Source: Flavobacterium ajazii
Lineage (GTDB): Bacteria; Bacteroidota; Bacteroidia; Flavobacteriales; Flavobacteriaceae
Direction: 5' to 3'
DNA length: 64,000 nt
Assembly (NCBI RefSeq): GCF_010614725.1
Contig: NZ_JAAEHL010000018.1
Coordinates: forward strand, 35,679-99,678
The position numbers were made by a program, and so were the translations under genes. Of the stretch, positions 43,862 through 53,031 are shown one piece after another (the first letter of the stretch is position 1; each line of letters begins with the position of its first letter). The notes beneath the pieces are model-generated. The model worked only from the letters and a program-made list of their open reading frames with translations. It ran no database searches and had not been told where the DNA came from.

Positions 43862-44701
43862 TTACACTCTAAAAAAATGAGAATCCAGCCAGCGTTCTTT
43901 CCAACTGCTCCATACCTGTTCAAATTGGACTGTATTGTCTTTATAATGAATCTTAAACCATTCTTTTGTCTCAATCATATTCTTACTCTCTTTTAAAAGA
44001 CACAGAAAATCATACTGCTCTTTGTGCAGATCGTAAATGGACAGTTTAAATTTGTGCCTTAACACCACGCAATAACTTTCTTTTCCAAAAGGCAGAACGG
44101 GATTTTTTCCATTTTTGAATTCGTGATAATACTTTCGGACAGGAAACCGAAACTTAAACAAAGTAAACACAGGTACCAACTTTAGTTGATCTTCGGATGT
44201 ATCGATTGCCGCTAATTGATAATTTTCTTCTGCTTTCTCTTCAAAAAGAACACCAATCGCATATTCAAACCGGGCCAGTTCAATCATAAAATCAATCCAG
44301 TCTTCTTTTACATCTTCATTGGCATCAGGTCTGTTATTTTCAAGATAGTCTGTAAATTGATCTCCCAAAAAAGATAAATTATAATTAGTAGAAGGTTTTG
44401 AAGCCAGATAGTCATCAGCGAAAGCGCAAAAAATAGCTTCTCCTAAAGCATATTCCAATGCACTAAACTGCTGCGACATACAATTTCGTAATCGTGCTAT
44501 ATAACTTCGCTGGTAGATAGCTAAATGTTCCTGAGCAGTGAGTTTTTCTGAATGACAAATCACGTCTTCAATTGAAGCAGCATTTGTAGCATTCGAAAGC
44601 AAATCACTGGGTTTTATTCCTGTTTGCTGATAAGGATCAAGCAAAAGCTGCTGCATCCATTGCTGAAATTCTTTTAGTGGTATTTTTACCGTTTTCTGCA
44701 T
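43862..44701 (-). CDS. DUF2063-family MNIO partner protein
   Basis: The protein has 279 residues. The N-terminal DUF2063 pattern is present (EFQQWMQQLLL, TAQEHLAIYQRSYIARLRNC, FSALEYALGEAIFCAFADDY). In characterised MNIO (DUF692) systems such as TglHI and ChrHI, the partner protein binds the precursor peptide and aids the oxygenase. It lies 9 bp downstream of the DUF692 gene, the last gene of the operon, with a terminator behind it. The partner role is inferred from family and position. Confidence 0.85.
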   Translation of the reverse strand: MQKTVKIPLKEFQQWMQQLLLDPYQQTGIKPSDLLSNATNAASIEDVICHSEKLTAQEHLAIYQRSYIARLRNCMSQQFSALEYALGEAIFCAFADDYLASKPSTNYNLSFLGDQFTDYLENNRPDANEDVKEDWIDFMIELARFEYAIGVLFEEKAEENYQLAAIDTSEDQLKLVPVFTLFKFRFPVRKYYHEFKNGKNPVLPFGKESYCVVLRHKFKLSIYDLHKEQYDFLCLLKESKNMIETKEWFKIHYKDNTVQFEQVWSSWKERWLDSHFFRV

Positions 44702-44710
44702 CTTTGGAGT

Positions 44711-45625
44711 TTATAAAAATTTGTCTACAGCGAATAAATTCAATGGGTTTGAAACTTGTTCTTTATCTATAGAAAAAACTTCTTTTTCAACTCCAACAAA
44801 TGCTGCATCCATATATTGCTTTGATTTAAGCAATTCAGAATGATATACATCAAAAGCCGGAATATTTCCGTCCCATTCCAATAAAACTGATACCTGATTG
44901 ACTAATTGATAAGCCTGTTGAAACAATTTCCAAACCTGATTATTTACTTCCCTATCATGTGTATCAATAATATAATTGCCACAATTTTGATGGCCTGCCA
45001 AATGCATTTGAACTACTTTATCATGTGGAATTCCGTTGATGTATGCTACAGGATCAAAATCATTATTAAAAGAAGATACGTATACATTGTTTACATCCAG
45101 AAGTAATCCACAGCCAGTTTCTTCGGTCATGATACGCAAAAACTCCCATTCCGGAAGTGTCGAATTATTGAAAGATGCATAGGTACTTGGATTTTCTACA
45201 ATGAGCGGTCGTTCTAAGTAATCCTGAACTTGTCTAATTCGGTTACAAACGTGTTTTAATGACTCTTCATTTAGCGGAAGCGGCAATAAATCGTGCGAAT
45301 TGGTCGTTAAAACTCCTGTCCAGCATAAATGGTCACTAATCCAGGCGGGTTTTACCTCAGCAGCCAGTTGTTTTAAACTCTTTAGGTAATCAAAATTTAA
45401 GGGATCAGTGCTTCCTATAGAAAGCGATACCCCGTGCATAACCACGGGATATTTTTCTGCTATTTGATGTAAAATATATCTCGGAAGCCCGTAAGAATCC
45501 ATAAAATTCTCAGAAATTACCTCAAACCAGTCTACGGCAGGGTTCTTTTCGAGAATGTGCTCAAAATGCTGGCTTCTGAGTCCTAAACCCAATCCTAAAT
45601 TGGGCAATCCAAGTCTATTTTCCAT
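44711..45625 (-). CDS. DUF692 multinuclear non-heme iron oxygenase (MNIO)
   Basis: The protein has 304 residues in a TIM barrel with the DUF692/MbnB/TglH/BufB pattern. Candidate metal ligands: H64 (VVMHGVSLSIG), D98 and H99 (WISDHLCWTG), E144 (LIVENPSTYAS), D177 (LLLDVNNVYVSS), H208 and H212 (MHLAGH), D221/H223 (IDTHDRE) and E250 (LLEWDGNIPA). MNIOs rearrange cysteine residues of precursor peptides to oxazolone-thioamides or other sulfur rings, usually on Cys-rich or CxxC peptides. Its start codon overlaps the end of the Cys-rich gene by 11 nt, marking that product as its likely substrate. Confidence 0.93.
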   Translation of the reverse strand: MENRLGLPNLGLGLGLRSQHFEHILEKNPAVDWFEVISENFMDSYGLPRYILHQIAEKYPVVMHGVSLSIGSTDPLNFDYLKSLKQLAAEVKPAWISDHLCWTGVLTTNSHDLLPLPLNEESLKHVCNRIRQVQDYLERPLIVENPSTYASFNNSTLPEWEFLRIMTEETGCGLLLDVNNVYVSSFNNDFDPVAYINGIPHDKVVQMHLAGHQNCGNYIIDTHDREVNNQVWKLFQQAYQLVNQVSVLLEWDGNIPAFDVYHSELLKSKQYMDAAFVGVEKEVFSIDKEQVSNPLNLFAVDKFL

Positions 45626-46202
45626 GGTTTTTTGATTGACAATTGGAAAGACTTTCCGGTAATTTTTTAGCGCTTTCTTCTTCCATTTTCAAAACCCTCT
45701 GCGTTGCTGCAGCCTTTCTGTCGGCAGGGTTATTAACATAAGAACAAAATCTTGAACCGCTCTGCCCGCAGGACGAATAATCTACACCCGAAGTACCGCG
45801 GATTGTGTTTACATAATCATCGCTTGGTCCGTATTGTTGTGGAGCCTCGCCAAACGACAGTCCGCTTTCTTTTCTTTTTTCTTCAAATCGTATCCTTGCC
45901 AACTGCCATACACTTAACCCTTTATTAGGTCCTTGTGCCATAAAACGCGAAGACAAAATTGGTATACCACAGCTACCCTGATAACGACAATCATTTTCAC
46001 CCGGATGACAAAGTTCTTCGGTGGTTCCAAAAATACCGCAGCCTCCCTGCCCTTTACAGGCGTTTAAGGTATGGCAAGGATGACCAACTGCTGTTGAGCA
46101 ATCTCCTTGACCTGCACAATCATTATTTCCTGAATATCCTGCATTCTTACATGAATTAAGCCCCATACATACATGAAGCTCTTTGATTTCTAATTCTGAC
46201 AT
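45615..46202 (-). CDS. Cysteine-rich protein, likely MNIO substrate (precursor-like)
   Basis: I chose the ATG at 46202, 16 bp after the preceding stop; a longer start at 46271 would overlap that gene by 53 nt. The 195-residue protein has 13 Cys, ten in its first 78 residues: C12, 18, 29, 35, 43, 49, 55, 65, 72 and 78. The C-x5-C unit recurs four times, with motifs such as NDCAGQGDC, NACKGQGGC and NDCRYQGSC. No signal peptide is visible. The second half is charged and helical (WQLARIRFEEKRKESG) with C145, C153 and C188. It is far longer than ordinary RiPP precursors, so it may be a modified protein, a metal carrier, or a precursor with many cores. Confidence 0.85.
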   Translation of the reverse strand: MSELEIKELHVCMGLNSCKNAGYSGNNDCAGQGDCSTAVGHPCHTLNACKGQGGCGIFGTTEELCHPGENDCRYQGSCGIPILSSRFMAQGPNKGLSVWQLARIRFEEKRKESGLSFGEAPQQYGPSDDYVNTIRGTSGVDYSSCGQSGSRFCSYVNNPADRKAAATQRVLKMEEESAKKLPESLSNCQSKNHGK

Positions 46203-46218
46203 GTTGTATCTTTTTATA

Positions 46219-47733
46219 TTAATGATTGTGTCTATAAGGTGTACTTGGTACTTTAGGAATATCGGCTTCAATGCTGTAATCCAATCCCACGTCTGGTAAA
46301 GACGGGAAATAGTTTTCGCTTTTGATTGCCCAGCCCCAATTTACAGGATCAGCTTTTGCTAATTGCTCAACCAGATTCATGATTTGTGCTTTTGGCCTTA
46401 AGAAACTTTGTTCAAACGAAAAAGGTTCAAATGTTAAAGCACCTTTATAAGCCTGATTGCCTTTGGTATAAGTGTATTGATTAATTTGGTTTCCAACACC
46501 ACTCAAAAGCCAGATCATTGATTTATGAATACCAAAAATGAATAAATCGTATTGTGTACTTTCATCTTTGTAGTAACAGGCTTCGATCATTAAAAGAATA
46601 TAAGCAAAAACGGCATTACCCAGTTGTGAACACAGTGCCAGTGACTGATTTCCGGAAGCAATGTAATCGGCTGTTTTCGGATCGGCATCAGTATCGTACA
46701 CAAAATAGCTGAAGAAATCATCTAAGCCCTGAATGTTACGGAACTTTTGCTGATAATGTCCTCCAAGCGTATAAGCTTCAAGAAATTTGGCAAAATGGGC
46801 AGGCTCTTTTCCTGAATCATCAAAATCACCTTCCCAAAAAACTACTTTGCCATCCACAATATCCATTGGTACCGGCATTTTATTTTCGCCCCAAATTAAG
46901 GTATGCTGCTTGTATTTACTTTTTCCTTCTCCCTGTTCAATGATGCGATGTATAGCTTCAATTGCAGAGTGAGCGTCGTGTACGCCAACAAGTCCTTCAC
47001 TATCATCTGTATTGGCAAATTGAGGATTGTGCTCTCTGTCATAATGTACCGTATTCATTGAATTTTGAGAATAATACGGTCTCGGACGATCCGGATTATC
47101 CGGAGGAAGTAGTTGTGGTCTTTGCTCATAAGGTCCCGGGAAATCCTCTTTTATACATTTGATAATCATTTCATACAAACGCCCTATTGTTTGATATTCA
47201 ACTGTATCTAATAATTGTGCATTTGCATAAGGATCTTTAAACGGCTCAGGGCTTTCAATTTGCAAAAATGTAGTCAATTGCTTCAATGACAATTTTGCTG
47301 CATTAATTTGAAATTCAGGAATATGTCCGTCTAATTGTGTTGGAAAAGATAATACTTTTCCAATTCCCATTAAATCAGGTGCCGTTTGACAAACTGCCTG
47401 TTTCACATTGCATGAAAGTGCCAGATGCAGCATTTCTTCAATAACAACACTCATAATTAAAGCAGCTGATTTATTCGAATAAACCAATATATCCAGTTTC
47501 AGGTCTTGCGCTAATTCGTCAATTTCGGCAGCAGTACGCACACCAGATTGTGAAAGCTGCGAATGAAGTTTAGCGTACAGTTTATCCTGATCCTGCGCTC
47601 TGTTAATGGAATAATAGGTAGACAAATACGTCGGAATAGTAGCAAGCTCCAGTGCAATTGCCTGCTGCATTACATCTTTGATATTCTCTTTTGTTACCGA
47701 AGTAGAATAGGTAAATAGTTTTTTTGTTTTCAT
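46219..47733 (-). CDS. Ferritin-like-domain protein related to VioB/RebD-type enzymes
   Basis: The protein has 504 residues. The N-terminal ferritin-like four-helix part has the ligand pattern E29 (AIALELATIPTYLSTYYS) and E99-E100-xx-H103 (SVVIEEMLHLALSCN), which usually binds two metal ions. Further on are HDAHSAIEAIHRIIEQGE and an all-helical C-terminus. VioB-family proteins couple two amino-acid-derived imines in violacein and rebeccamycin pathways; their partner is an amino-acid oxidase, and here the oxidase gene lies 20 bp upstream. Chemistry is inferred. Confidence 0.78.
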   Translation of the reverse strand: MKTKKLFTYSTSVTKENIKDVMQQAIALELATIPTYLSTYYSINRAQDQDKLYAKLHSQLSQSGVRTAAEIDELAQDLKLDILVYSNKSAALIMSVVIEEMLHLALSCNVKQAVCQTAPDLMGIGKVLSFPTQLDGHIPEFQINAAKLSLKQLTTFLQIESPEPFKDPYANAQLLDTVEYQTIGRLYEMIIKCIKEDFPGPYEQRPQLLPPDNPDRPRPYYSQNSMNTVHYDREHNPQFANTDDSEGLVGVHDAHSAIEAIHRIIEQGEGKSKYKQHTLIWGENKMPVPMDIVDGKVVFWEGDFDDSGKEPAHFAKFLEAYTLGGHYQQKFRNIQGLDDFFSYFVYDTDADPKTADYIASGNQSLALCSQLGNAVFAYILLMIEACYYKDESTQYDLFIFGIHKSMIWLLSGVGNQINQYTYTKGNQAYKGALTFEPFSFEQSFLRPKAQIMNLVEQLAKADPVNWGWAIKSENYFPSLPDVGLDYSIEADIPKVPSTPYRHNH

Positions 47734-47753
47734 TTGTTTTTGGTTAAAATAGA

Positions 47754-49748
47754 TTACTCCGGACTGATAAATGGATAGTATTTTTCGTCGATAATAGGTT
47801 GAATACCAAAGAAATCATTCAGAACAGATTCGGCAGTACAAAATGCACCTTCTACCCAGGCCTGATCGTTTGAATATGTTTCTCCCACGATAAAAATTTC
47901 GCAGTCTGTGTTTGGAACAAGCTGTGATGGTTTTCTGATTTTTCTTTGTACATCGCCTAAATTATAGTGTGATTTATAAGCGTGATATCCTGCATTAAAT
48001 GGAGGAAGCGACCAGTCCATATATTTCGTTTCTAAAGGTTCTGGTACATACGAATAATCAGCCTGCGGTCCAAAATGCAGTGATGCCAATTGTGAACGAA
48101 GCATTTTTACCATTACCGGAGTAGCATCTCTTGGCCCTTCAAGCGGTTGTAAATCTCTTGATTCAGGAATTTCGCGAGTTGCATCTGGTCCAAGTTCTAG
48201 AGCTTTCCAGAATGTTGCGTATAGAATATCATCATAACTGGCCAAAATACCATATACTTTTTTTCCTTTTCCGTCTCTGGCATTATCACCAAAATAAACG
48301 ACTTGTCGGATAGGCATATCTGTAATACTTGGGCCAATAGTATCTAATTCGGCAATAGTTGAGATTTGTTTTTCTTCTTTAAAAGTTAAACGCTCCTGAA
48401 TTGCATTTTCTACAGCAGCTATAAAACTGGCTTTATCATTAAAGGTATTTGCTATAATAACCGGGTTTGTAGCCTTTTCAATTTCCTTAAGATATTTAGA
48501 TGGAAAATTCTCTTTTTTTAATTTCTCAATTCCTTCCTGTGTTAAAAAATAACTTGTTAGCTTAGCCGGATAAGTTGGACTTCCTGCCTCAGTTGTTCTC
48601 CACCAGGGTGTATCGAAAAACATTCCTATTTTGTATGAAGGTTCCATTAATACAGACTCTAAATACAGCTGTACTTTTTCGTGATTTAATACATCCGTTC
48701 CTTCATCATCACTGTATCTGCTTGCCTGCGCCACTAAGTCAATTGCTGCTCTTGGCATAGCCAAAAATGCGGCATCACATTTTTTTCTTTCTGCAAGTGC
48801 ATCCGGATCTTTGCGTGTTGCAGTTGTAAAATTCACTCCAGATTTTGTGTGTATAATAGAACGCAGCCTAACATTTGGATAATAATTTAGGGTAATCCCT
48901 TTTTGTTTTGCTAGTTTTTCAACTTCTTCAAATAAGCTGTCAAATAAACTGGAATATCCTTTTATTAATGTTTTGTATTCTGTTCCCGGAAGAAACTCAT
49001 CATTCACATTAAATGACTGAGCGCTATTGCTGTTTACTACGTTTGAACTATAGCCATTACCATCAGATAAATAACCAAATCCTTCTTGTCCAAGCATATC
49101 GTAACCTAAGTTCCAATATCCTATTTCCTTTAGCAAATCTCCTTTTTGAAAGATCGAACTATCTGGCATATCAACATTGATTCTTCCTTCTTCATAAAAT
49201 TTGCACCATTCTCTACGGGTAGTCGGCCCTGATGTTTGTGTGATTGCTACAGATTGTATCGTTGTAAAACCATCATCTGGCGGAGCATCCTGAGCGTAAT
49301 TATTTGCGAAATATGGGGCTGGCTGGTTAGAATTGATATCTGAGATATACATGTTTTTTGAACGCAACGACATTAAAGGATCTGCTGATTCATTAAACGG
49401 AACTGAATCTTTCTTTAAATCCAATTCTTCAATTGTTTTAGTTACTAAACGATGTCCAGGTCCCTGAGGAGTACCATCCCAATATAAATATCTCATACCT
49501 CCTAATTCAAGGTACGAATTGTCTTTGTCATCTTTATAATGCCATGTACAAACACGTGCGCCCGGTTCTCTGGTTCCCGGATTTTTTTTAGAAAAATCAT
49601 ATTTTCCCCAGTCGTAAAGTTCTAATACATCGCCCTTAACGAGCATTTTTTCGTTTTTGGCGAGTTTAGATTTTCCATCAAGTAATCTCCATGCAGTATA
49701 GAGTCCGGCTGCACCTGCTCCAAAAATAGAGTATGTTTTTTTGCTCAT
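47754..49748 (-). CDS. FAD-dependent amine/L-amino-acid oxidase
   Basis: The protein has 664 residues. The N-terminal FAD fingerprint is SIFGAGAAGLYTAWRLL (GxGxxG at 10-15), followed by LELGGMRY, a flavin amine-oxidase mark, and C-terminal IFIVGETYSNDQAWVEGAFC. This is the VioA/RebO-like oxidase group, which turns L-amino acids into imines or 2-oxo acids with H2O2. The neighbouring ferritin-like and ThDP enzymes would be downstream users of that product. Confidence 0.82.
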   Translation of the reverse strand: MSKKTYSIFGAGAAGLYTAWRLLDGKSKLAKNEKMLVKGDVLELYDWGKYDFSKKNPGTREPGARVCTWHYKDDKDNSYLELGGMRYLYWDGTPQGPGHRLVTKTIEELDLKKDSVPFNESADPLMSLRSKNMYISDINSNQPAPYFANNYAQDAPPDDGFTTIQSVAITQTSGPTTRREWCKFYEEGRINVDMPDSSIFQKGDLLKEIGYWNLGYDMLGQEGFGYLSDGNGYSSNVVNSNSAQSFNVNDEFLPGTEYKTLIKGYSSLFDSLFEEVEKLAKQKGITLNYYPNVRLRSIIHTKSGVNFTTATRKDPDALAERKKCDAAFLAMPRAAIDLVAQASRYSDDEGTDVLNHEKVQLYLESVLMEPSYKIGMFFDTPWWRTTEAGSPTYPAKLTSYFLTQEGIEKLKKENFPSKYLKEIEKATNPVIIANTFNDKASFIAAVENAIQERLTFKEEKQISTIAELDTIGPSITDMPIRQVVYFGDNARDGKGKKVYGILASYDDILYATFWKALELGPDATREIPESRDLQPLEGPRDATPVMVKMLRSQLASLHFGPQADYSYVPEPLETKYMDWSLPPFNAGYHAYKSHYNLGDVQRKIRKPSQLVPNTDCEIFIVGETYSNDQAWVEGAFCTAESVLNDFFGIQPIIDEKYYPFISPE

Positions 49749-49794
49749 GATAGTATAGTTTTCAAATTTTTAGTAGTTTTTATAGATAGTGGTT

Positions 49795-51513
49795 TTATTC
49801 ATTTCCAAGTCTTGCCATTTGTTGTGCGAGATCTTTTTGAGGAATCACAATTTCTACCAGGGTTGGAAGATTTGTTTTTTTCTTAAGTTTTAGAAGTACT
49901 TCATCTAACTCTGAAACAGTTTCTGCACGGTAGCTGTTGGCTCCAAATGCTTTGGCAAGTGCCTGATAATCCCATTTTGGAAGAATATCAAATTCGTCAA
50001 ATTTATGATCTGGTCCTGCTTTAAACGAATCCATATCTACATAAACTTGTTCAATTGCATATACTCCGTTGCTCATTACAAAAATTACAGAGTTGATGTT
50101 GTATTTTACAAGTGTCGAAAGTGATTGTGCAATCATCATAAAACCGCCGTCACCAGCTACTGTCCAGGCTTGCTTACCGCTTCCTAGTTGAGCTCCTGAA
50201 GCTGCACCAGTTTCAAAACCAATACACTGCCACGCTGCCGAAGATATATAAGCATTTTGAGATAATCCGTAAATATTGGTAGCCACGTACATTGATGAAC
50301 TTACACCAAAAGTCATTACAATATCATCCAGCATTTTTTCTTTTTTCAGAAAAGATGTAGCATGCTCAAAAAAGCGGTTAAAGGTTATTATTTCCGGAGT
50401 TAAATCGTATTTAGGATCAGAATTAGATCGCCAAGGTTCAGGGAATTTTGGCTGAGCCGGAGCTTTTACTTTTAAAGGATATCCTGAAGCTTTTTTAAAT
50501 CGTTCTGTTAAGGCTTCAATAAAGTCTTTTAAAGTTACTCCCGAATAAGTAAAATAACCAACTCTCGTTTCCTGAGTCGTTACCTGAATCATATCCGAAA
50601 ATTTATTTTCTACCAACCATAAATAATCATCAGTAATAATAGTTCCTAAAGATAAAATACAGTCCGAAGCTTCGACCACTTTTATAACTTCGGGTATTGA
50701 AGCCTGATCAGAATAGGTTCCGATAAATTTATCGCCTTTTTCATCCAAAACCGTTTTTCCAAGTGAAGTTGTAGTGTACAACATTCCGCTTGCTTTAATA
50801 AGTTCTTCTAATTGCTTGGTTAGTTTATGTCGCAAAAGCTCTACACCTGCAAAAATTATAGGTGTTTTCGCCTGACTAATTTGAGACCATGCCTGAGAAA
50901 CAGCATTTTCAAGTGCTGCTGGTTCACTCTTTATTATTTCAGCTTCCAATTTTTTATTGGAAGGTTTAGGACAAGGTTCGCCCCATACCTCTTTATAACA
51001 TGCTATGTATACGGGTCTTTGATGCGTAAGTGCTGCGATAAGTAATTTATCTATTTTTTCAGGAGCGTCTACAGAACTACTCAGCGTCTCAGCAGCAACA
51101 GTCACTCTTTCATAAACTTCCTGATCTGCGTTAAGATTACCTGTAGAATGATGGTAAAGTACATTGTACATACTTCCAATTTGTCTTGCATCAGCTCCGG
51201 GTGTAGCACTAATTACAACAACAGGACTGCGCTCTACATAAGCTCCTGCAATAGCATTTAATGCGCTAAAAGTACTTACCCCGTATTGTAAAGATACAGC
51301 CGCTAAACCTCTCGTACGTGCATAAGCATCTGCTGCATAAGAAGCGTCTAGTTCGTTTGAAGTTCCAATGGTTTCGATTCCATCAAAGTATTCCAGAGCC
51401 TGTGTAAAATGTTTTACATAGTCGCCCGGAATTTGAAAAACCTCAGTGACATTTAATTGTTTAAGCCGGGTAAGCAGATAATCTGCAACCGTAAATTCTT
51501 TTGTAGGTTTCAT
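49795..51513 (-). CDS. ThDP-dependent 2-oxoacid decarboxylase
   Basis: The protein has 572 residues with the pyruvate/indolepyruvate decarboxylase layout: N-terminal PYR domain with the catalytic E54 (TSNELDASYAADAYAR), a central TPP_M domain and a C-terminal PP domain with the ThDP/Mg motif GDGGFMMIAQSLSTLVKYNI ending in MSNGVYAIE. It would decarboxylate a 2-oxo acid to an aldehyde or ligate it. It is 46 bp upstream of the oxidase gene, so an amino acid to 2-oxo acid to aldehyde sequence is plausible. Confidence 0.88.
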   Translation of the reverse strand: MKPTKEFTVADYLLTRLKQLNVTEVFQIPGDYVKHFTQALEYFDGIETIGTSNELDASYAADAYARTRGLAAVSLQYGVSTFSALNAIAGAYVERSPVVVISATPGADARQIGSMYNVLYHHSTGNLNADQEVYERVTVAAETLSSSVDAPEKIDKLLIAALTHQRPVYIACYKEVWGEPCPKPSNKKLEAEIIKSEPAALENAVSQAWSQISQAKTPIIFAGVELLRHKLTKQLEELIKASGMLYTTTSLGKTVLDEKGDKFIGTYSDQASIPEVIKVVEASDCILSLGTIITDDYLWLVENKFSDMIQVTTQETRVGYFTYSGVTLKDFIEALTERFKKASGYPLKVKAPAQPKFPEPWRSNSDPKYDLTPEIITFNRFFEHATSFLKKEKMLDDIVMTFGVSSSMYVATNIYGLSQNAYISSAAWQCIGFETGAASGAQLGSGKQAWTVAGDGGFMMIAQSLSTLVKYNINSVIFVMSNGVYAIEQVYVDMDSFKAGPDHKFDEFDILPKWDYQALAKAFGANSYRAETVSELDEVLLKLKKKTNLPTLVEIVIPQKDLAQQMARLGNE

Positions 51514-51597
51514 TTTTTGGTTATTATAATTAGGAGTGTTTTGTTTATATCAATAAATCTCTTCAGCTTACTTTCTGAAGAGATTTATATTAGTCTT

Positions 51598-52965
51598 TTA
51601 AATTTTAATACGAACTTGCAGACTGCCAATATTATCGGCTAATCCGGCTCCGTATTCAGCATTTAAATCATCGTTGATACACAACTTCAATGGACCGCTT
51701 TGACCAGCAGGGGTTGTAACTGGCCCGTTTCCAATAAAAAATGGAGCATTATTTCCAACCTGTCCTATAAGTGACCCCATGTTTACATTTTGGACAGGAT
51801 ATCCTGATTGGGTTACAATGATACCCGGGCATCCATTTGCATCATACAGATTACCATTATTGGTTTGCGGATCTGCTGTCCATAGACCAGATTCGTAACT
51901 TATTGTTATTGTATTACCCGGTTGTACAGCAATTCCAGTATTTTGCCACGCTTGGGTTGCATTAACCGGAACAAAAGTTTCTACCAGCTGCAGGGTATTA
52001 GCATCGATATGTAAAAACTGAGTTGGCATACCATTAATCACAAATTGTAAAACAATATTTTGAATGTATTGTAACTGAGTCGTTCCGTTACTTAAATTTT
52101 CAACATACCAGGTGGTGTTCATTGAAAGCACTTTTCCAAAAGAATTTTCAAAATTTATATTGCTTACTGCACCACCTTCATTACTTGTACTTACCGTAAT
52201 ACTTGAATAACTGTCAACAGTAATTCCCTGACTGTTCAATGTACTCAATTGCTGTGTTAAATAAGTTGACGGATCAATTACTGTAGGATCTGTAAATGGT
52301 AATTTAGTTCTGTCTGCGGTTGGAAAAACCGGATTTCCTGTTCCCGAAGCAACTGGTCCTCCCGTCATTAAAACGGAAACTCCATGAGGAACCGAAATTT
52401 GTTTGTTATACTGAGTTGCCGGATTTTGTACAGGAATTGGATTTGAATCCGGAACAAACCCAGGACCATAAGGGCCTTCAACCTGGTTTTGTATTACGTG
52501 ATAAAGCCAGGTTCCGTTTTCTGCATGAATTAAAGTATTTTGAATGGGCTGTGCTCCGTTTGGATCGGCATTGTTGGCAATGTATACTCTTTGTTCATAA
52601 AACAACACGCTGCTTGCTTGTGTATATTGTCCTTCTCTATTTGGTGCACCTCCAGCTATAGCCGAAAATGAAATTTCTTCGAAATAAGGAAAGTTTTTAG
52701 TAATGTAACCATTTGGAGCATCTGTTTGGGGTAAAGGCATAACATTGTAACCTGTAGCATTTGCTCCCGTAGGACTATTCCAGGTACCAATAAAATTATT
52801 TAAAAGCCCAAGATTAGAAGTACCAATAACCGGCGGCTGATTCGTTGTTGATACAAGCGGAGTTGTAATATCTGGAATTACCGCTGGTGGTGCTGTTACC
52901 GCCGCAGCTGCTTGTTGAGCCTGATAAGGGCATGTTTGCTGTTGTAAACCGTTTGAATTTTCCAT
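51598..52965 (-). CDS. Large protein with a lipocalin/nitrobindin-like N-part and LecA-like C-terminal domain
   Basis: The open frame runs to 53031, but the ATG at 52965 (AACAAAATG context) gives a sensible start. The protein is about 455 residues, without a signal peptide. The N-terminal 40 residues are Gln/Ala/Pro-rich. Residues about 50-200 resemble a nitrobindin/lipocalin barrel (NNFIGTWNSPTG, NFPYFEEISFSAI, IHAENGTWLYHVI). The last 115 residues resemble the PA-IL (LecA) galactose lectin: ITISYESGLW, GNNAPFFIGNGP, KLCINDDLNAEYGAGLADNI and LQVRIKI. It is the first gene of the MNIO operon, so transcription probably starts upstream of it. Confidence 0.65.
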   Translation of the reverse strand: MENSNGLQQQTCPYQAQQAAAAVTAPPAVIPDITTPLVSTTNQPPVIGTSNLGLLNNFIGTWNSPTGANATGYNVMPLPQTDAPNGYITKNFPYFEEISFSAIAGGAPNREGQYTQASSVLFYEQRVYIANNADPNGAQPIQNTLIHAENGTWLYHVIQNQVEGPYGPGFVPDSNPIPVQNPATQYNKQISVPHGVSVLMTGGPVASGTGNPVFPTADRTKLPFTDPTVIDPSTYLTQQLSTLNSQGITVDSYSSITVSTSNEGGAVSNINFENSFGKVLSMNTTWYVENLSNGTTQLQYIQNIVLQFVINGMPTQFLHIDANTLQLVETFVPVNATQAWQNTGIAVQPGNTITISYESGLWTADPQTNNGNLYDANGCPGIIVTQSGYPVQNVNMGSLIGQVGNNAPFFIGNGPVTTPAGQSGPLKLCINDDLNAEYGAGLADNIGSLQVRIKI

Positions 52966-53031
52966 TTTGTTATGTATTTTGATCCTTTTCAGGTTAGTTA
53001 CGTCTCGTTTTGGAAAGTGATTCTGAGGCAC

